This document shows positions 20,122-28,756 of a DNA stretch of 64,000 nt, piece by piece. Numbering within the stretch: the stretch's first letter is position 1; each line of letters opens with the position of its first letter. This stretch comes from an uncultured SAR86 cluster bacterium. GTDB lineage: Bacteria; Pseudomonadota; Gammaproteobacteria; Magnimaribacterales; D2472. The position numbers and the translations under genes were made by a program. The stretch is taken from positions 220,871-284,870 of the forward strand of contig CACELG010000001.1 of NCBI GenBank assembly GCA_902560315.1, in the 5' to 3' direction. Under the pieces are notes generated by a model. It saw only the letters and a list, made by a program, of their open reading frames with translations. It did no database searches and was not told the origin of the DNA.

Positions 20122-21054
20122 GTAAAGAATCATAGGGCCAAACCTTTCCCCAAAAAAGTTTGTTCCATGATCATGGCCTTCAAAGACTTTGCTCTGAAAC
20201 TCAATACCATTAATTTTAAATAATTCATTTATTTCTGTTTGAGGATTTCCATAAAGAGAATCAAGTCCAACTGTTCCATGATCAAAGTAAATTCTCTTCT
20301 CATTAAGATTATTAATTTTGCTAGCTATATATTTTTTTATCGCTTTTGCAGTATCCTCATCTCCTGTTATAAATGGATCTTTGCTAAAAGGAAGAGATAT
20401 ATATTCACTTGGCTTTATTCCAACCCAGTGAGTTGATATACATCCAGCAAATCCAAAATATTCTGGATATTCTAAGACAGTATTTATTGCAGACAATCCC
20501 CCCATACTTGCACCAATAACACCTAAATTTGAGCTACTTAGCTTCACATCAAACCTTCCTTCTATGAAGGGAATAACTTCGTTTACTAGAAATTCTGGAT
20601 AATTTAATGACTCTTTATCTATTAAAAAAGAATATGTACTTTTCTTAAAACCTTTATTAAAGAATCCTATTGCTTGTTTTGGAAAATATTCTGAGTACCG
20701 TCTTGTTTCATCAATAATTTTTCCTTTAAATCTTTTAGCACTATGAATAGCAATTACTACAAGGTTCAATTCAATGCCTTGTTTTTTTAGTTCAAGAAAA
20801 CTATTGTCTATATTCCAAGCTCCTCCATGCCATGAGTCTTCTTCTGAGAACAGCTCTTCACCATCATTTATAATAATAAATTTAGTTTCAGCATTAATTT
20901 TTTTGCTTGCAGGATAATATATTTGAATAACTCTTTCATTATTGCCATTAGAAATATATGTCTTTTCAATAAAGCCTGTTGAAAGTTCTGCTTTTGCAAA
21001 ACTAAAGAATAAGAACAAACAAAGTATTTTTCTTGAATAAAACATCTTAGACAT
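20095..21054 (-). CDS. Exported alpha/beta-hydrolase, putative esterase family
   Basis: About 319 residues from the ATG at 21054. I rejected the longer frame (21099) because it runs into the divergent GFA gene and puts 15 residues before a good signal peptide (MSKMFYSRKILCLFLFFSFAKA). The fold is that of the Esterase D/enterochelin esterase group: VIQIYYPASKK early, nucleophile Ser in GVIGASMGGLSAINTVLEYP, an acid residue in RIYFDHGTVG and the histidine in EGHDHGTNFFGE. It probably works in the periplasm on an ester; substrate unknown. Confidence 0.85.
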   Translation of the reverse strand: MSKMFYSRKILCLFLFFSFAKAELSTGFIEKTYISNGNNERVIQIYYPASKKINAETKFIIINDGEELFSEEDSWHGGAWNIDNSFLELKKQGIELNLVVIAIHSAKRFKGKIIDETRRYSEYFPKQAIGFFNKGFKKSTYSFLIDKESLNYPEFLVNEVIPFIEGRFDVKLSSSNLGVIGASMGGLSAINTVLEYPEYFGFAGCISTHWVGIKPSEYISLPFSKDPFITGDEDTAKAIKKYIASKINNLNEKRIYFDHGTVGLDSLYGNPQTEINELFKINGIEFQSKVFEGHDHGTNFFGERFGPMILYLLYSKESA

Positions 21055-21076
21055 GAGTTTACTGTAGAATAAATAT

Positions 21077-21526
21077 ATGAACAATAAAGCGACTGGCAAA
21101 TGCCAGTGCGGGAAAATTTCTTACTCTTTGAAACAAGATAAAGTTATCTCAGGACACCATTGTCACTGCAAAGACTGCCAAAGAGCAACCGGCTCTGGCA
21201 AAGCAACAATATTATTCATCGCAAGGAAACATATTGATATAAAAGGCGATCTTAAATATTTTGAAAGTAAAGGTTCTTCTGGCTCAACTGTAAGGAGGGG
21301 CTTCTGTGATAATTGTGGTTCAGGGGTGTTAAGCTATGCAAAAGAAATACCACATATAGTTTATGTAAAGGCTGGGACTTTGGATGATTCAAGCTGGGTA
21401 ACAATAGACTCAAATTTTTTTACAAAATCCGCGCATGATTGGAATAGACCAGATACTTCTATTAAATGCTTTGAAGGCAACCCAAGTATTATGGCTGGTA
21501 TAAAGACTTTATTAAAATCTTTTTAG
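21077..21526 (+). CDS. GFA-family zinc protein, second copy
   Basis: A 149-residue GFA/CENP-V fold protein, not a recent duplicate of the one at 16407. Cysteine motifs are GKCQCGKISYSL near residue 7, HCHCKDCQRATGSGKA near 32 and GFCDNCGSGVLSY near 75. The Thr-Gly-Ser stretch after the second motif is typical of this subgroup. It is divergently oriented from the esterase with a 22-base gap between starts, and its stop interlocks in 4 bases with the convergent MAPEG gene. Confidence 0.88.
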   Translation: MNNKATGKCQCGKISYSLKQDKVISGHHCHCKDCQRATGSGKATILFIARKHIDIKGDLKYFESKGSSGSTVRRGFCDNCGSGVLSYAKEIPHIVYVKAGTLDDSSWVTIDSNFFTKSAHDWNRPDTSIKCFEGNPSIMAGIKTLLKSF

Positions 21527-21948
21527 TTAATTAATAAGAATATTCCCAAATCAATCATTAAATAAAAACTAGCCAAAAAACCAATTGCCCAAAAAATACT
21601 TCTTGGACTTGGGTTCTTATTGGTAGCAATTTTGTAATACAAAATCATATGAATAATCCTACTAATAGCATATGTCCATATGATGATTGAAAGCTTAAAA
21701 GCACCATAGCCTGATAGCATTGCAATAATTGCCATACCAAGGACAGGAATTATGTTTTCTAAAGAATTTTGGAAAGTTCTATGAGCCCTAAAAACTATCG
21801 ATGATTGTCCAAGTTCTGATTTAATCACCCCAGGACTATATCCACCACTTTGCCTTCGATGAACCCTAACAGCAACCATAGCCTGAACAATAATGGTGGC
21901 TAATATTAACCATATACCCAACAGTGATGAATTATAAACATCAAACAT
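21523..21948 (-). CDS. MAPEG-family membrane protein
   Basis: A 141-residue, four-helix protein of the membrane-associated eicosanoid/glutathione metabolism family. The signature is RAHRTFQNSLENIIPVLGMAI near residue 52, where Arg, Asn and Glu line the glutathione site in characterised members, followed by YAISRIIHMILYYKI near residue 95. Bacterial members include glutathione transferases, though activity is not implied by sequence alone. With two GFA genes nearby, a glutathione theme is possible. Confidence 0.88.
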   Translation of the reverse strand: MFDVYNSSLLGIWLILATIIVQAMVAVRVHRRQSGGYSPGVIKSELGQSSIVFRAHRTFQNSLENIIPVLGMAIIAMLSGYGAFKLSIIIWTYAISRIIHMILYYKIATNKNPSPRSIFWAIGFLASFYLMIDLGIFLLIN

Positions 21949-22016
21949 ATTTGATCCCCCAAAATTTGATTAGTATGCCTAATTATAGACATAATACATT
22001 CTTTCAAAGACATGTG

Positions 22017-22382
22017 ATGAATGATATTTATAAAATTTTGACGGAAGATGAATGGAACCAAGCCTCTAAGATTGGTTATGTCGAAACAGCTCTAGATAAA
22101 GAAGATGGATTTATTCATTTTTCAACATCTAAGCAACTTCCTTTAACGCTTAAACTATATTTTAAGGATTCTAAAAAATTAATTCTATTACAAGTCGACG
22201 AAGAAAAAATACAAGATAAAATAATATATGAGGAATCTAATTCAAATGACAGGGTAGGTAAATTTCCTCATCTATATGACAAATTTAATATAAATGCTGT
22301 TTTAAATAAATGGAACATAACAAGAGAGGCATTTAGTTTACCAAAAGAGGTTTTAATAGAAGCTGAGAAGAATTTTAATTAG
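22017..22382 (+). CDS. DUF952-family protein
   Basis: A 121-residue cytosolic protein from the ATG at 22017 (MNDIYKILTEDEWNQASKIG). An upstream in-frame start at 21924 would overlap the divergent MAPEG gene and add a sequence outside the family. DUF952 hallmarks are DGFIHFSTSKQLPLTLKLYF near residue 25 and KFPHLYDKFNINAVLN near residue 82. The fold is related to ADP-ribosyltransferase-like domains; the role is unknown. Confidence 0.85.
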   Translation: MNDIYKILTEDEWNQASKIGYVETALDKEDGFIHFSTSKQLPLTLKLYFKDSKKLILLQVDEEKIQDKIIYEESNSNDRVGKFPHLYDKFNINAVLNKWNITREAFSLPKEVLIEAEKNFN

Positions 22383-22397
22383 AATATAACTTAAACT

Positions 22398-23231
22398 ATG
22401 ACAGACTTATCAATCACAGAAATATACGCAATAGGCGCCCCAATAGTATTGGCGATGATTCTCTTTGAGGCTTTATTTTCTAGTGCTTATAACAAAAATC
22501 TTTACAAAAAAGATGATACTCTTTGCACAGTAGGGCTGCTAACAGGAAATGTTCTAATGGTCTTTGCTTTAAAGGGAGCAACCCTGGCGCTGCATTTTTA
22601 TCTTTTCCAATTTAAGTTGATTAATCTATCTGAACTAATGCCAATTTGGGCATTATGGATAGCAACATTTGTAATGATAGATCTTGTTTTTTATATCTAT
22701 CATCGCATTTCTCATAGAGTTAATTTTTTATGGGCTATTCATATGAGCCATCACTCAAGCGAGGAAATGAATTTTGCTGTGTCATTTAGACAAGCCTGGT
22801 TCGGGCCTGTTTCTAAAATTCCATTTTTTATGATGATGCCTCTTATAGGCTTTGATCCAACAATAATTGCAGTCGCAGGAGTAATAAGTACTCTATGGGG
22901 AATAGTTGGGCATACTCAAATTGTTGGAAAACTTGGCCCTTTAGAGTGGATTTTCAACACTCCATCTCATCACAGAGTTCATCATGGATCAAATAGCCAG
23001 TATATAGATAAGAATTATGGAAACTTACTAATTATATGGGACAGAATGTTTGGAACTTTTGAGCCAGAAATAGAGCCAGTAAAATATGGCTTGGTCAACA
23101 ATGTAAACACCTATAATCCTACAAAAATAACTTTTATGGGATGGCAGAATATATATAGAAATATTAGAAATGCATCCAACATAAATGAGGTATTATATTT
23201 CTTGTTTGGACCACCAAAAACAAAGAATTAA
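22398..23231 (+). CDS. Sterol desaturase / fatty acid hydroxylase family di-iron membrane enzyme
   Basis: A 277-residue integral membrane protein with the full histidine-box set: YHRISH near residue 102, IHMSHHSSEEMNF near 115, GHTQ near 173 and PSHHRVHHGSNSQYIDKNYG near 195. These eight histidines ligate two irons in the family. Members hydroxylate or desaturate lipids, sterols or carotenoids, and some cleave ether lipids; the substrate here is open. Followed 2 bases later by the DUF4399 gene, suggesting co-transcription. Confidence 0.92.
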   Translation: MTDLSITEIYAIGAPIVLAMILFEALFSSAYNKNLYKKDDTLCTVGLLTGNVLMVFALKGATLALHFYLFQFKLINLSELMPIWALWIATFVMIDLVFYIYHRISHRVNFLWAIHMSHHSSEEMNFAVSFRQAWFGPVSKIPFFMMMPLIGFDPTIIAVAGVISTLWGIVGHTQIVGKLGPLEWIFNTPSHHRVHHGSNSQYIDKNYGNLLIIWDRMFGTFEPEIEPVKYGLVNNVNTYNPTKITFMGWQNIYRNIRNASNINEVLYFLFGPPKTKN

Positions 23232-23233
23232 TT

Positions 23234-23689
23234 ATGAAAAAAGCTTTATTTATATTATTTTTATCTCCCTTAGTTATGTCTTTTGAGAGTGTCGACAAAA
23301 GCTGTGATGATATTGAGTTATTTTTTCTAAGTCCAATAGATGGTTATCAATCAAGCAATAAAGAGTTTAAAGTCGAGTTTGGAAGTAAAAATATTATTAT
23401 CAGTCCAGCAGGAATAGAGGTAGAAAATATCAAAGATTGTCATATCAGCGGCCATCACCATTTAATAATTAATGATTCATATGATGTCGATGATAATAAA
23501 AATATACCAATTCCATTTGAAAGAAACGTTTTGCATTTTGGTGGAGGGCAGACAGAGGCAGTTCTTTCTCTACCTTCTGGCAAATATAGCCTTCAGCTTG
23601 TCATTGGAGACTATGAACACATGCCAATAATGCCTTTAGGAGATAATCCAATTGTTTCAGATAAAATAAATATAGAGATTTTGCCTTAA
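23234..23689 (+). CDS. Exported DUF4399 protein
   Basis: A 151-residue protein with signal peptide MKKALFILFLSPLVMSFES. The DUF4399 pattern is plain: FFLSPIDGYQSSNKEFKVEFG, then SGHHHLIINDSY near residue 75, LHFGGGQTEAVLSLPSGKYSLQLVIGD near 102 and a final HMP. Clustered histidines suggest metal binding, but no function is established. A Cys pair (C23 and about C70) could form a disulfide in the periplasm. It starts a run of five exported proteins ending at 27125. Confidence 0.85.
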   Translation: MKKALFILFLSPLVMSFESVDKSCDDIELFFLSPIDGYQSSNKEFKVEFGSKNIIISPAGIEVENIKDCHISGHHHLIINDSYDVDDNKNIPIPFERNVLHFGGGQTEAVLSLPSGKYSLQLVIGDYEHMPIMPLGDNPIVSDKINIEILP

Positions 23690-23734
23690 AGCAAGCATAG
23701 CTTTTTCTTATTGCACATTTCTAATACAATAATT

Positions 23735-25009
23735 ATGTTATTTAACCCAGGAGAAAAAATTTTTTTCAAGATTAATACAAATTTATCTCTGCTAGGATCA
23801 AGCTTGTTCTTGGCATGTCTTGCTATTTCAACATTTTCTTATTCCAAAGAAATTATAATTAGCCCAGGAGATGACTCACAAGAAAGACTTCAAGAGGCAA
23901 TGATACTAATGTCTGAAGGAGATACCCTTGTTATTAAATCAGGTTATTATTCATTTGAAGATGGCCTTTCATTGGATGTTGATAATGTAATCATTACTGG
24001 CGAAGGAATGGATAAAACTATTTTAGACTTTAAAGATCAAAAGTCAGGCGCACAAGGACTATTAGTAACTTCAGATAAAGTAACTTTAAAAGATTTTGCA
24101 ATTTTAGATGCTAAAGGAGATGCTTTAAAAGTCATCGGTACGAAAGGCATCAACATGATTAATTTAAGAACAGAATGGACAGGCGGGCCTAAGAGCAGCA
24201 ATGGGGCTTATGGTTTTTATCCAGTCGAATCTGAGGATGTTTTGATTGATGGTTGTGTGGCTATTGGAGCATCTGATGCCGGAATATACGTAGGACAGTC
24301 TAAGAATATTATTGTAAGAAATAGCATTGCTCAATATAACGTAGCTGGCATTGAAATTGAGAACTCTTACTATGCAGATGTCTATAATAATTTGGCTTCA
24401 CATAATACTGGAGGCATACTTATTTTTGACTTACCAGACCTTCCGCAACAAGGAGGACATCACATAAGGGTTTTTGATAATAAATCTATCAACAATGACA
24501 CAGATAATTTTGCTCCAGAAGGAAACATTGTTGGGGAGGTTCCAAGAGGAACAGGCATTATTATTATGGCCAACTCTGATGTAGAAGTTTTCAATAACTT
24601 AATGAGTGGCAATGGAACTGTAAATCTTTCAATAGTTTCTTACTCAGACGAAACTGATGATCCTAACTATTACCCACATCCAAAAAGAATTCAGGTTCAT
24701 AATAATACTTATGGCCCAAGTGGTTTTGATCCAGACATTGAAACTGGAGAGTTGGCCAAAGCTCTTTTTGAAATAAGCAGCGGAAATATGCCTGATATAT
24801 TTTGGGATGGGGTTGTTCCGTTATCTCAAATGTTATTTGGCCAACCAGATAACGAAAAGTTAATTATTTCAGAAGATAGCCAAGTAAACTTTCTTACAAT
24901 TAGCCCCATTAAATATATGCTTGGATTTTCTAATCCAATTAATATAGAAAAAGAAGATTTTCAAGGCATTATCAATCCTCTAGAGTCAATAACTATTGAT
25001 GGCATTTAG
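23735..25009 (+). CDS. Exported parallel beta-helix protein (TIGR03805-type)
   Basis: About 424 residues from the ATG at 23735; an upstream TTG at 23711 is possible. A signal-like segment (LLGSSLFLACLAISTFSYS) is followed by right-handed beta-helix coils with repeated D-V-x-I-x-x-N/G strands: DNVIITGEG, DKVTLKDFAI, EDVLIDGCVAIGASDAGIYV, KNIIVRNSIAQYNVAGIEIE and YADVYNNLASHNTGGILI. As I recall, this family is regularly found next to the TIGR03806 cytochrome, as here (5-base gap). The pair's function is unknown; a polysaccharide or electron-transfer role would be a guess. Confidence 0.85.
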   Translation: MLFNPGEKIFFKINTNLSLLGSSLFLACLAISTFSYSKEIIISPGDDSQERLQEAMILMSEGDTLVIKSGYYSFEDGLSLDVDNVIITGEGMDKTILDFKDQKSGAQGLLVTSDKVTLKDFAILDAKGDALKVIGTKGINMINLRTEWTGGPKSSNGAYGFYPVESEDVLIDGCVAIGASDAGIYVGQSKNIIVRNSIAQYNVAGIEIENSYYADVYNNLASHNTGGILIFDLPDLPQQGGHHIRVFDNKSINNDTDNFAPEGNIVGEVPRGTGIIIMANSDVEVFNNLMSGNGTVNLSIVSYSDETDDPNYYPHPKRIQVHNNTYGPSGFDPDIETGELAKALFEISSGNMPDIFWDGVVPLSQMLFGQPDNEKLIISEDSQVNFLTISPIKYMLGFSNPINIEKEDFQGIINPLESITIDGI

Positions 25010-25014
25010 TAGTA

Positions 25015-26052
25015 ATGAAAAAAATACTTAAATACTTTTTTGTGCTTTTCATATGCACTTATATTTATAGCGTGGATGAAGAATTAATTTTATCTCAAGA
25101 ATTTCCAGACAAGCTTTCAGATTTTAGATTTTTTAAGGATGCCTCTGCACAAGTCCCTCACGACAAAGTTATACCTTATGAATTAATTTCCACTTTATTT
25201 TCAGATTATTCTTATAAACAAAGATGGGTATATGTTCCAAATGAAAAAAAAGCAGAGTATCAAGAAGACTGGGTTTTTGATTTTCCAACAGGCTCTGCTT
25301 TAATAAAAACTTTTTACTATCCAATTGATGAAAGAAATCCAGAATTAGGAAAAAATCTTTTAGAAACAAGACTTCTCTTAAAAAAGGACCAAGGTTGGGA
25401 AGCGGTTTCTTATGCGTGGAACAAAGAACAGAATGAGGCATTTAAAAAAATTGCTGGAAAAACTATTAATGTTTCCTGGACGGACTTTATGGGCGAAGAA
25501 AGAGATGTTAGATATAGGGTCCCTAATGTCAATCAATGTAAGGAATGCCATGATGCAGACGATAAAATTAGCCCCATAGGACCAAAAGCAAGAAATATAA
25601 ACAAAGACTTTGCTTTCAAAGAAGGCACCTTTAATCAACTTACATATTGGATGAACAGACAAATTATTGATGAATACCCGTTAGACCTAGTTTCACCAGT
25701 AGATTGGACAGATGAAAGTAAAGATATTAATGACAGAGTAAGATCATACCTAGATGTAAACTGTGGACATTGTCACTCCCCAACCGGCAATGCAAATTCG
25801 ACAGGACTATATCTTCATCTAAATGAAACGAGAAACATAAATTTAGGAGTATTTAAAAAACCGGTTGCAACCGGAAGAGGAAGTGGAGGCTTAAAATATT
25901 CTATTGTTCCTGGAGAACCAGAAGAATCGATTTTATTGCATCGCATGATTTCAATGGATCCTGGTGTGATGATGCCAGAATCTGGACGAGCTCTTACTCA
26001 TACAGAAGCAGTTGAAATGGTAAGAGATTGGATTCTCTTAATGGAAGACTAA
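25015..26052 (+). CDS. Exported diheme c-type cytochrome (SO2930/TIGR03806-type)
   Basis: A 345-residue protein with signal peptide MKKILKYFFVLFICTYIYS. Two heme c motifs are visible: QCKECHDADDKISPIGPKA near residue 176 and NCGHCHSPTGNANSTG near residue 250, each followed by possible axial Met ligands (MMPESGRALTHTEAV near the end). The N-terminal half has a family-specific domain (KVIPYELISTLFSDYSYKQR; TFYYPIDER). It is the genetic partner of the beta-helix protein directly upstream, so both probably act together in the periplasm. No known reaction. Confidence 0.88.
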   Translation: MKKILKYFFVLFICTYIYSVDEELILSQEFPDKLSDFRFFKDASAQVPHDKVIPYELISTLFSDYSYKQRWVYVPNEKKAEYQEDWVFDFPTGSALIKTFYYPIDERNPELGKNLLETRLLLKKDQGWEAVSYAWNKEQNEAFKKIAGKTINVSWTDFMGEERDVRYRVPNVNQCKECHDADDKISPIGPKARNINKDFAFKEGTFNQLTYWMNRQIIDEYPLDLVSPVDWTDESKDINDRVRSYLDVNCGHCHSPTGNANSTGLYLHLNETRNINLGVFKKPVATGRGSGGLKYSIVPGEPEESILLHRMISMDPGVMMPESGRALTHTEAVEMVRDWILLMED

Positions 26053-26065
26053 TATAAAACCATTC

Positions 26066-26623
26066 ATGCCCAAGATATTTGCAATAGTAGCAATTATTTT
26101 CATAATTTCTTCATGTGAAGTTCAAGAATCAAACAATATTTATAAAGGACCTAACGTTCCTGGAGATTTTAACAATCAATTTAATTCCAATAGTTTTTCA
26201 AAGCAAGAGCTAGACAGGATCACAAAAAAACTTTCAAATCTTTTGAATATTGAAGTTGATCTAAATAAAAAAATAGTTATTAACCTTGAAGATAAGACTA
26301 TCTCAAACCTCATAGATTGCGGCTATATGAATAATGAGGTCTATGTTGAATATATTGAAAGAATATTTGGATCCAAATTAAATATCACCATCCAGTTTAA
26401 AAATATATTTGATGAAGGTAATTATTTAATTACAAATAAGCCCATTGAATACATCTTTACATCAAAGGAAACAGGTACACGTTGGAGATTTAGAACAAAT
26501 AGCCCTAAAGAATTGCTTGTTGGAAACCCAGTATATGACAACAATCCTTATAGAGTATGTTTATCAAAAAATAAACTAGAGAGTAAAATTGTTAATATAT
26601 TTAATAATATAAAAAATGAATAA
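26066..26623 (+). CDS. Putative lipoprotein, unknown
   Basis: A 185-residue protein with a lipoprotein signal: MPKIFAIVAIIFIISSCEVQ, lipobox IISSC with Cys at about residue 17. The body (KQELDRITKKLSNLLNIEVD; SNLIDCGYMNNEVYVEYIER; SKETGTRWRFRTNSPKELLV) has no motif I recognise; two later cysteines could form a disulfide. It lies 13 bases after the cytochrome and overlaps the DUF2147 gene by 8 bases, so it is probably part of the same unit. Confidence 0.75.
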   Translation: MPKIFAIVAIIFIISSCEVQESNNIYKGPNVPGDFNNQFNSNSFSKQELDRITKKLSNLLNIEVDLNKKIVINLEDKTISNLIDCGYMNNEVYVEYIERIFGSKLNITIQFKNIFDEGNYLITNKPIEYIFTSKETGTRWRFRTNSPKELLVGNPVYDNNPYRVCLSKNKLESKIVNIFNNIKNE

Positions 26624-27125
26624 GACCATTATCAAGATATTTTACTCATTAGCAGTTGCTGTTTTATGTTTCTCTATTAACGCTAGCAATAAAGACTCTT
26701 CAATGACTGGATATTGGCTGACCTCTCAATCCATAGTTCATGTTAAGGAATGTGAAAATTCATTATGCGCGGTAATCGAACATATATTTGTTGAAAACGG
26801 AATAGATCAAGAATCAATACTTGATAAAAATAATAAAGACAAATCAATGAGAGAAAGAAGTTTAATTGGAATTAATTTGATAGATAATTTTTCCTATATC
26901 AGCGGAGCAAAAGAATTATCTGGTGGAAAAATATATGATCCAGGTCGAGGAAGGTCTTTTAAATCTAGTTTATATCTGTTGGAAAATGGAAACTTAAAGG
27001 TAGAAGGGTGTTTGATGAGACTTTGCGGACATGAAGAATGGAAGCCTCTATTAGTCAGCTTAAATGATGATGGCACAAAGTCAGCTACACTTAGGGAGGC
27101 GCTTCAACTGTATGAAAAAAATTAA
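26616..27125 (+). CDS. Exported DUF2147 protein
   Basis: A 169-residue protein with signal peptide MNKTIIKIFYSLAVAVLCFSINAS. The DUF2147 pattern is present: MTGYWLTSQSIVHVKECENSLCAVIEH near residue 30, RSLIGINLI, SGGKIYDPGRGRSFKSSLYL near 103 and NLKVEGCLMRLCGHEEWKPL near 127. The family is a calycin-like beta-barrel; the ligand is unknown. The paired cysteines probably form disulfides in the periplasm. Confidence 0.85.
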   Translation: MNKTIIKIFYSLAVAVLCFSINASNKDSSMTGYWLTSQSIVHVKECENSLCAVIEHIFVENGIDQESILDKNNKDKSMRERSLIGINLIDNFSYISGAKELSGGKIYDPGRGRSFKSSLYLLENGNLKVEGCLMRLCGHEEWKPLLVSLNDDGTKSATLREALQLYEKN

Positions 27126-27471
27126 TTTCAAAAATAAATTTAAAAAATTTTCAGATCAATGGTCCCCAAAAGTTATTGCAGAGCTAAATGACTATCAATT
27201 TAAACTTGTAAAGATTCAAAATGATTTTATATGGCATCAGCACAATGATACAGATGAAGTATTTATTGTAATAAAGGGTAAGATGTTTATTGAATTTGAA
27301 ACTGAGTTAATCGAGTTAAATGAAGGTGAAATGATAGTAGTTCCTAAAGGCGTTAGGCATAGACCATATTCTGAAGAAGAAGCAAGTATAATGTTGGTTG
27401 AACCTAGGGGAGTTCTAAATACTGGTGATAAAGTTGATGAATTAACAGCGCTAAATGATCAATGGATTTAG
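27112..27471 (+). CDS. Small cupin-domain protein
   Basis: A 119-residue protein from the ATG at 27112, preferred over 27064 because the extra 16 residues lie within the DUF2147 gene and are outside the cupin fold. Cupin motif 1 is FIWHQHNDTDEVFIVIKGKM (two His, Glu) near residue 38 and motif 2 is EGEMIVVPKGVRHRPYSEEE near residue 69, giving a 3-His/1-Glu metal site. Substrate unknown. It overlaps the preceding gene by 14 bases. Confidence 0.88.
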   Translation: MKKINFKNKFKKFSDQWSPKVIAELNDYQFKLVKIQNDFIWHQHNDTDEVFIVIKGKMFIEFETELIELNEGEMIVVPKGVRHRPYSEEEASIMLVEPRGVLNTGDKVDELTALNDQWI

Positions 27472-27488
27472 CGGGGGAGACATTTTTA

Positions 27489-28694
27489 ATGAGTAAATAT
27501 TTAATTGTTATTTTAGCAATACTTGTTTTGGCAATTGTTCTTTATAGTCCCAATATTTATAAACTTTATAAGCTAGCAACTCTATATAACGAAAAATCAA
27601 TTGCAAAAAATTTTATAAGTATTAATAAAATTTTTGATACTTCTAATCCAATATCAGCATCTGAAAAACCTTTTGTATTTGAAAAAGAAGATTTTGAATT
27701 ACCAGATTCTTATGAGTTTGAAGGAGAACAATTAAATTTGATAGAGGGGCTTGACCATTTTCATACTGATGGGCTCATAATTTTGCATGATGGAAAAATG
27801 TTATTCGAGAAATATTGGAACGGCAATACAAAAGATAGCAAACACATAGCCTTTTCTGTTTCAAAATCATACTTGTCAGCACTATTTGGAATAGCTATCG
27901 AGGAAGGATTAATAAAAAGCATTGATGATAATGTCTCTATATATCTGGATGACTTTGAAGGAACTGGATATGAGGATGTTAAGATTAAAAATCTTCTTCA
28001 AATGTCATCTGGTATAGAATTCAATGAGGATTATGCAGATCCAAATTCAGATATAAATAGATTTGCTAGAGCTACAGCAAAAGGATCTTCATTTAGAGAT
28101 TTTGCAAAAACCCTTAAAAATGGAAAAAAACAAGGAACTTATAATCATTATGTAAGTCTTGATACTCAAGTATTGGGAATGATTCTTGAATCAGTTACTG
28201 ATATGCCCTTAAGAGAATATTTATATAAAAGAATTTGGAGCAAGATCGGAACAGAAAGTGATGCTTATTATATAGCTGATAAAACTGGTACAGACATGGC
28301 GCTTGGAGGCCTAAACGCTACATTAAGAGACTTTTCTAAATTCGGGCAATTATATTTAAATGAAGGTAGCTGGGATGGCGAACAAATTGTTCCCAAATCA
28401 TGGGTTGTTAAATCTCATACACCAGATGCACCTCATTTGATGCCAAATGCTGGAGATCTCTCTTCAAGTGAATGGGGGTATGGCTATCAGTGGTGGATTC
28501 CAGGAGATCCACTAACTGACTACACAGCTCATGGAATATTTAATCAGTTTATTTATGTTGATCCAGTATCAAATGTTGTAATTGCAAAAACATCTTCTAA
28601 TCATAGATTTAGGTCTGAAAAAGAATATTCAAAAGCTGCTCATATAGCTATGTTTAGGAGCATAACTAAACATATTCAAAATACATTCAATTAA
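27489..28694 (+). CDS. Membrane-anchored serine beta-lactamase-fold hydrolase
   Basis: About 401 residues starting at the ATG 27489 (GGGGGAG at 27473-27479 is upstream). An N-terminal membrane anchor (MSKYLIVILAILVLAIVLYS) precedes a class C beta-lactamase/esterase fold: nucleophile motif FSVSKSYLSALFG (SxxK) near residue 127, YNHYVSLDTQVLG giving the Tyr-x-Ser element near 218, and a C-terminal GIFNQFIYVDP in place of HTG/KTG. The family includes esterases and D-aminopeptidases; beta-lactam resistance should not be inferred. Confidence 0.85.
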   Translation: MSKYLIVILAILVLAIVLYSPNIYKLYKLATLYNEKSIAKNFISINKIFDTSNPISASEKPFVFEKEDFELPDSYEFEGEQLNLIEGLDHFHTDGLIILHDGKMLFEKYWNGNTKDSKHIAFSVSKSYLSALFGIAIEEGLIKSIDDNVSIYLDDFEGTGYEDVKIKNLLQMSSGIEFNEDYADPNSDINRFARATAKGSSFRDFAKTLKNGKKQGTYNHYVSLDTQVLGMILESVTDMPLREYLYKRIWSKIGTESDAYYIADKTGTDMALGGLNATLRDFSKFGQLYLNEGSWDGEQIVPKSWVVKSHTPDAPHLMPNAGDLSSSEWGYGYQWWIPGDPLTDYTAHGIFNQFIYVDPVSNVVIAKTSSNHRFRSEKEYSKAAHIAMFRSITKHIQNTFN

Positions 28695-28756
28695 TATATT
28701 TGTATTCATTCAAATTCTTTTTTAGAATTAGTTAAACAATTTTTAGAGGAAAAAAA

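Noticed and set aside
28713-28729. AATTCT-TTTTT-AGAATT hairpin between the hydrolase and the exported protein gene
   Set aside because: A 6-bp AT-rich stem with a T loop and no T tail after it; not a convincing terminator or operator.
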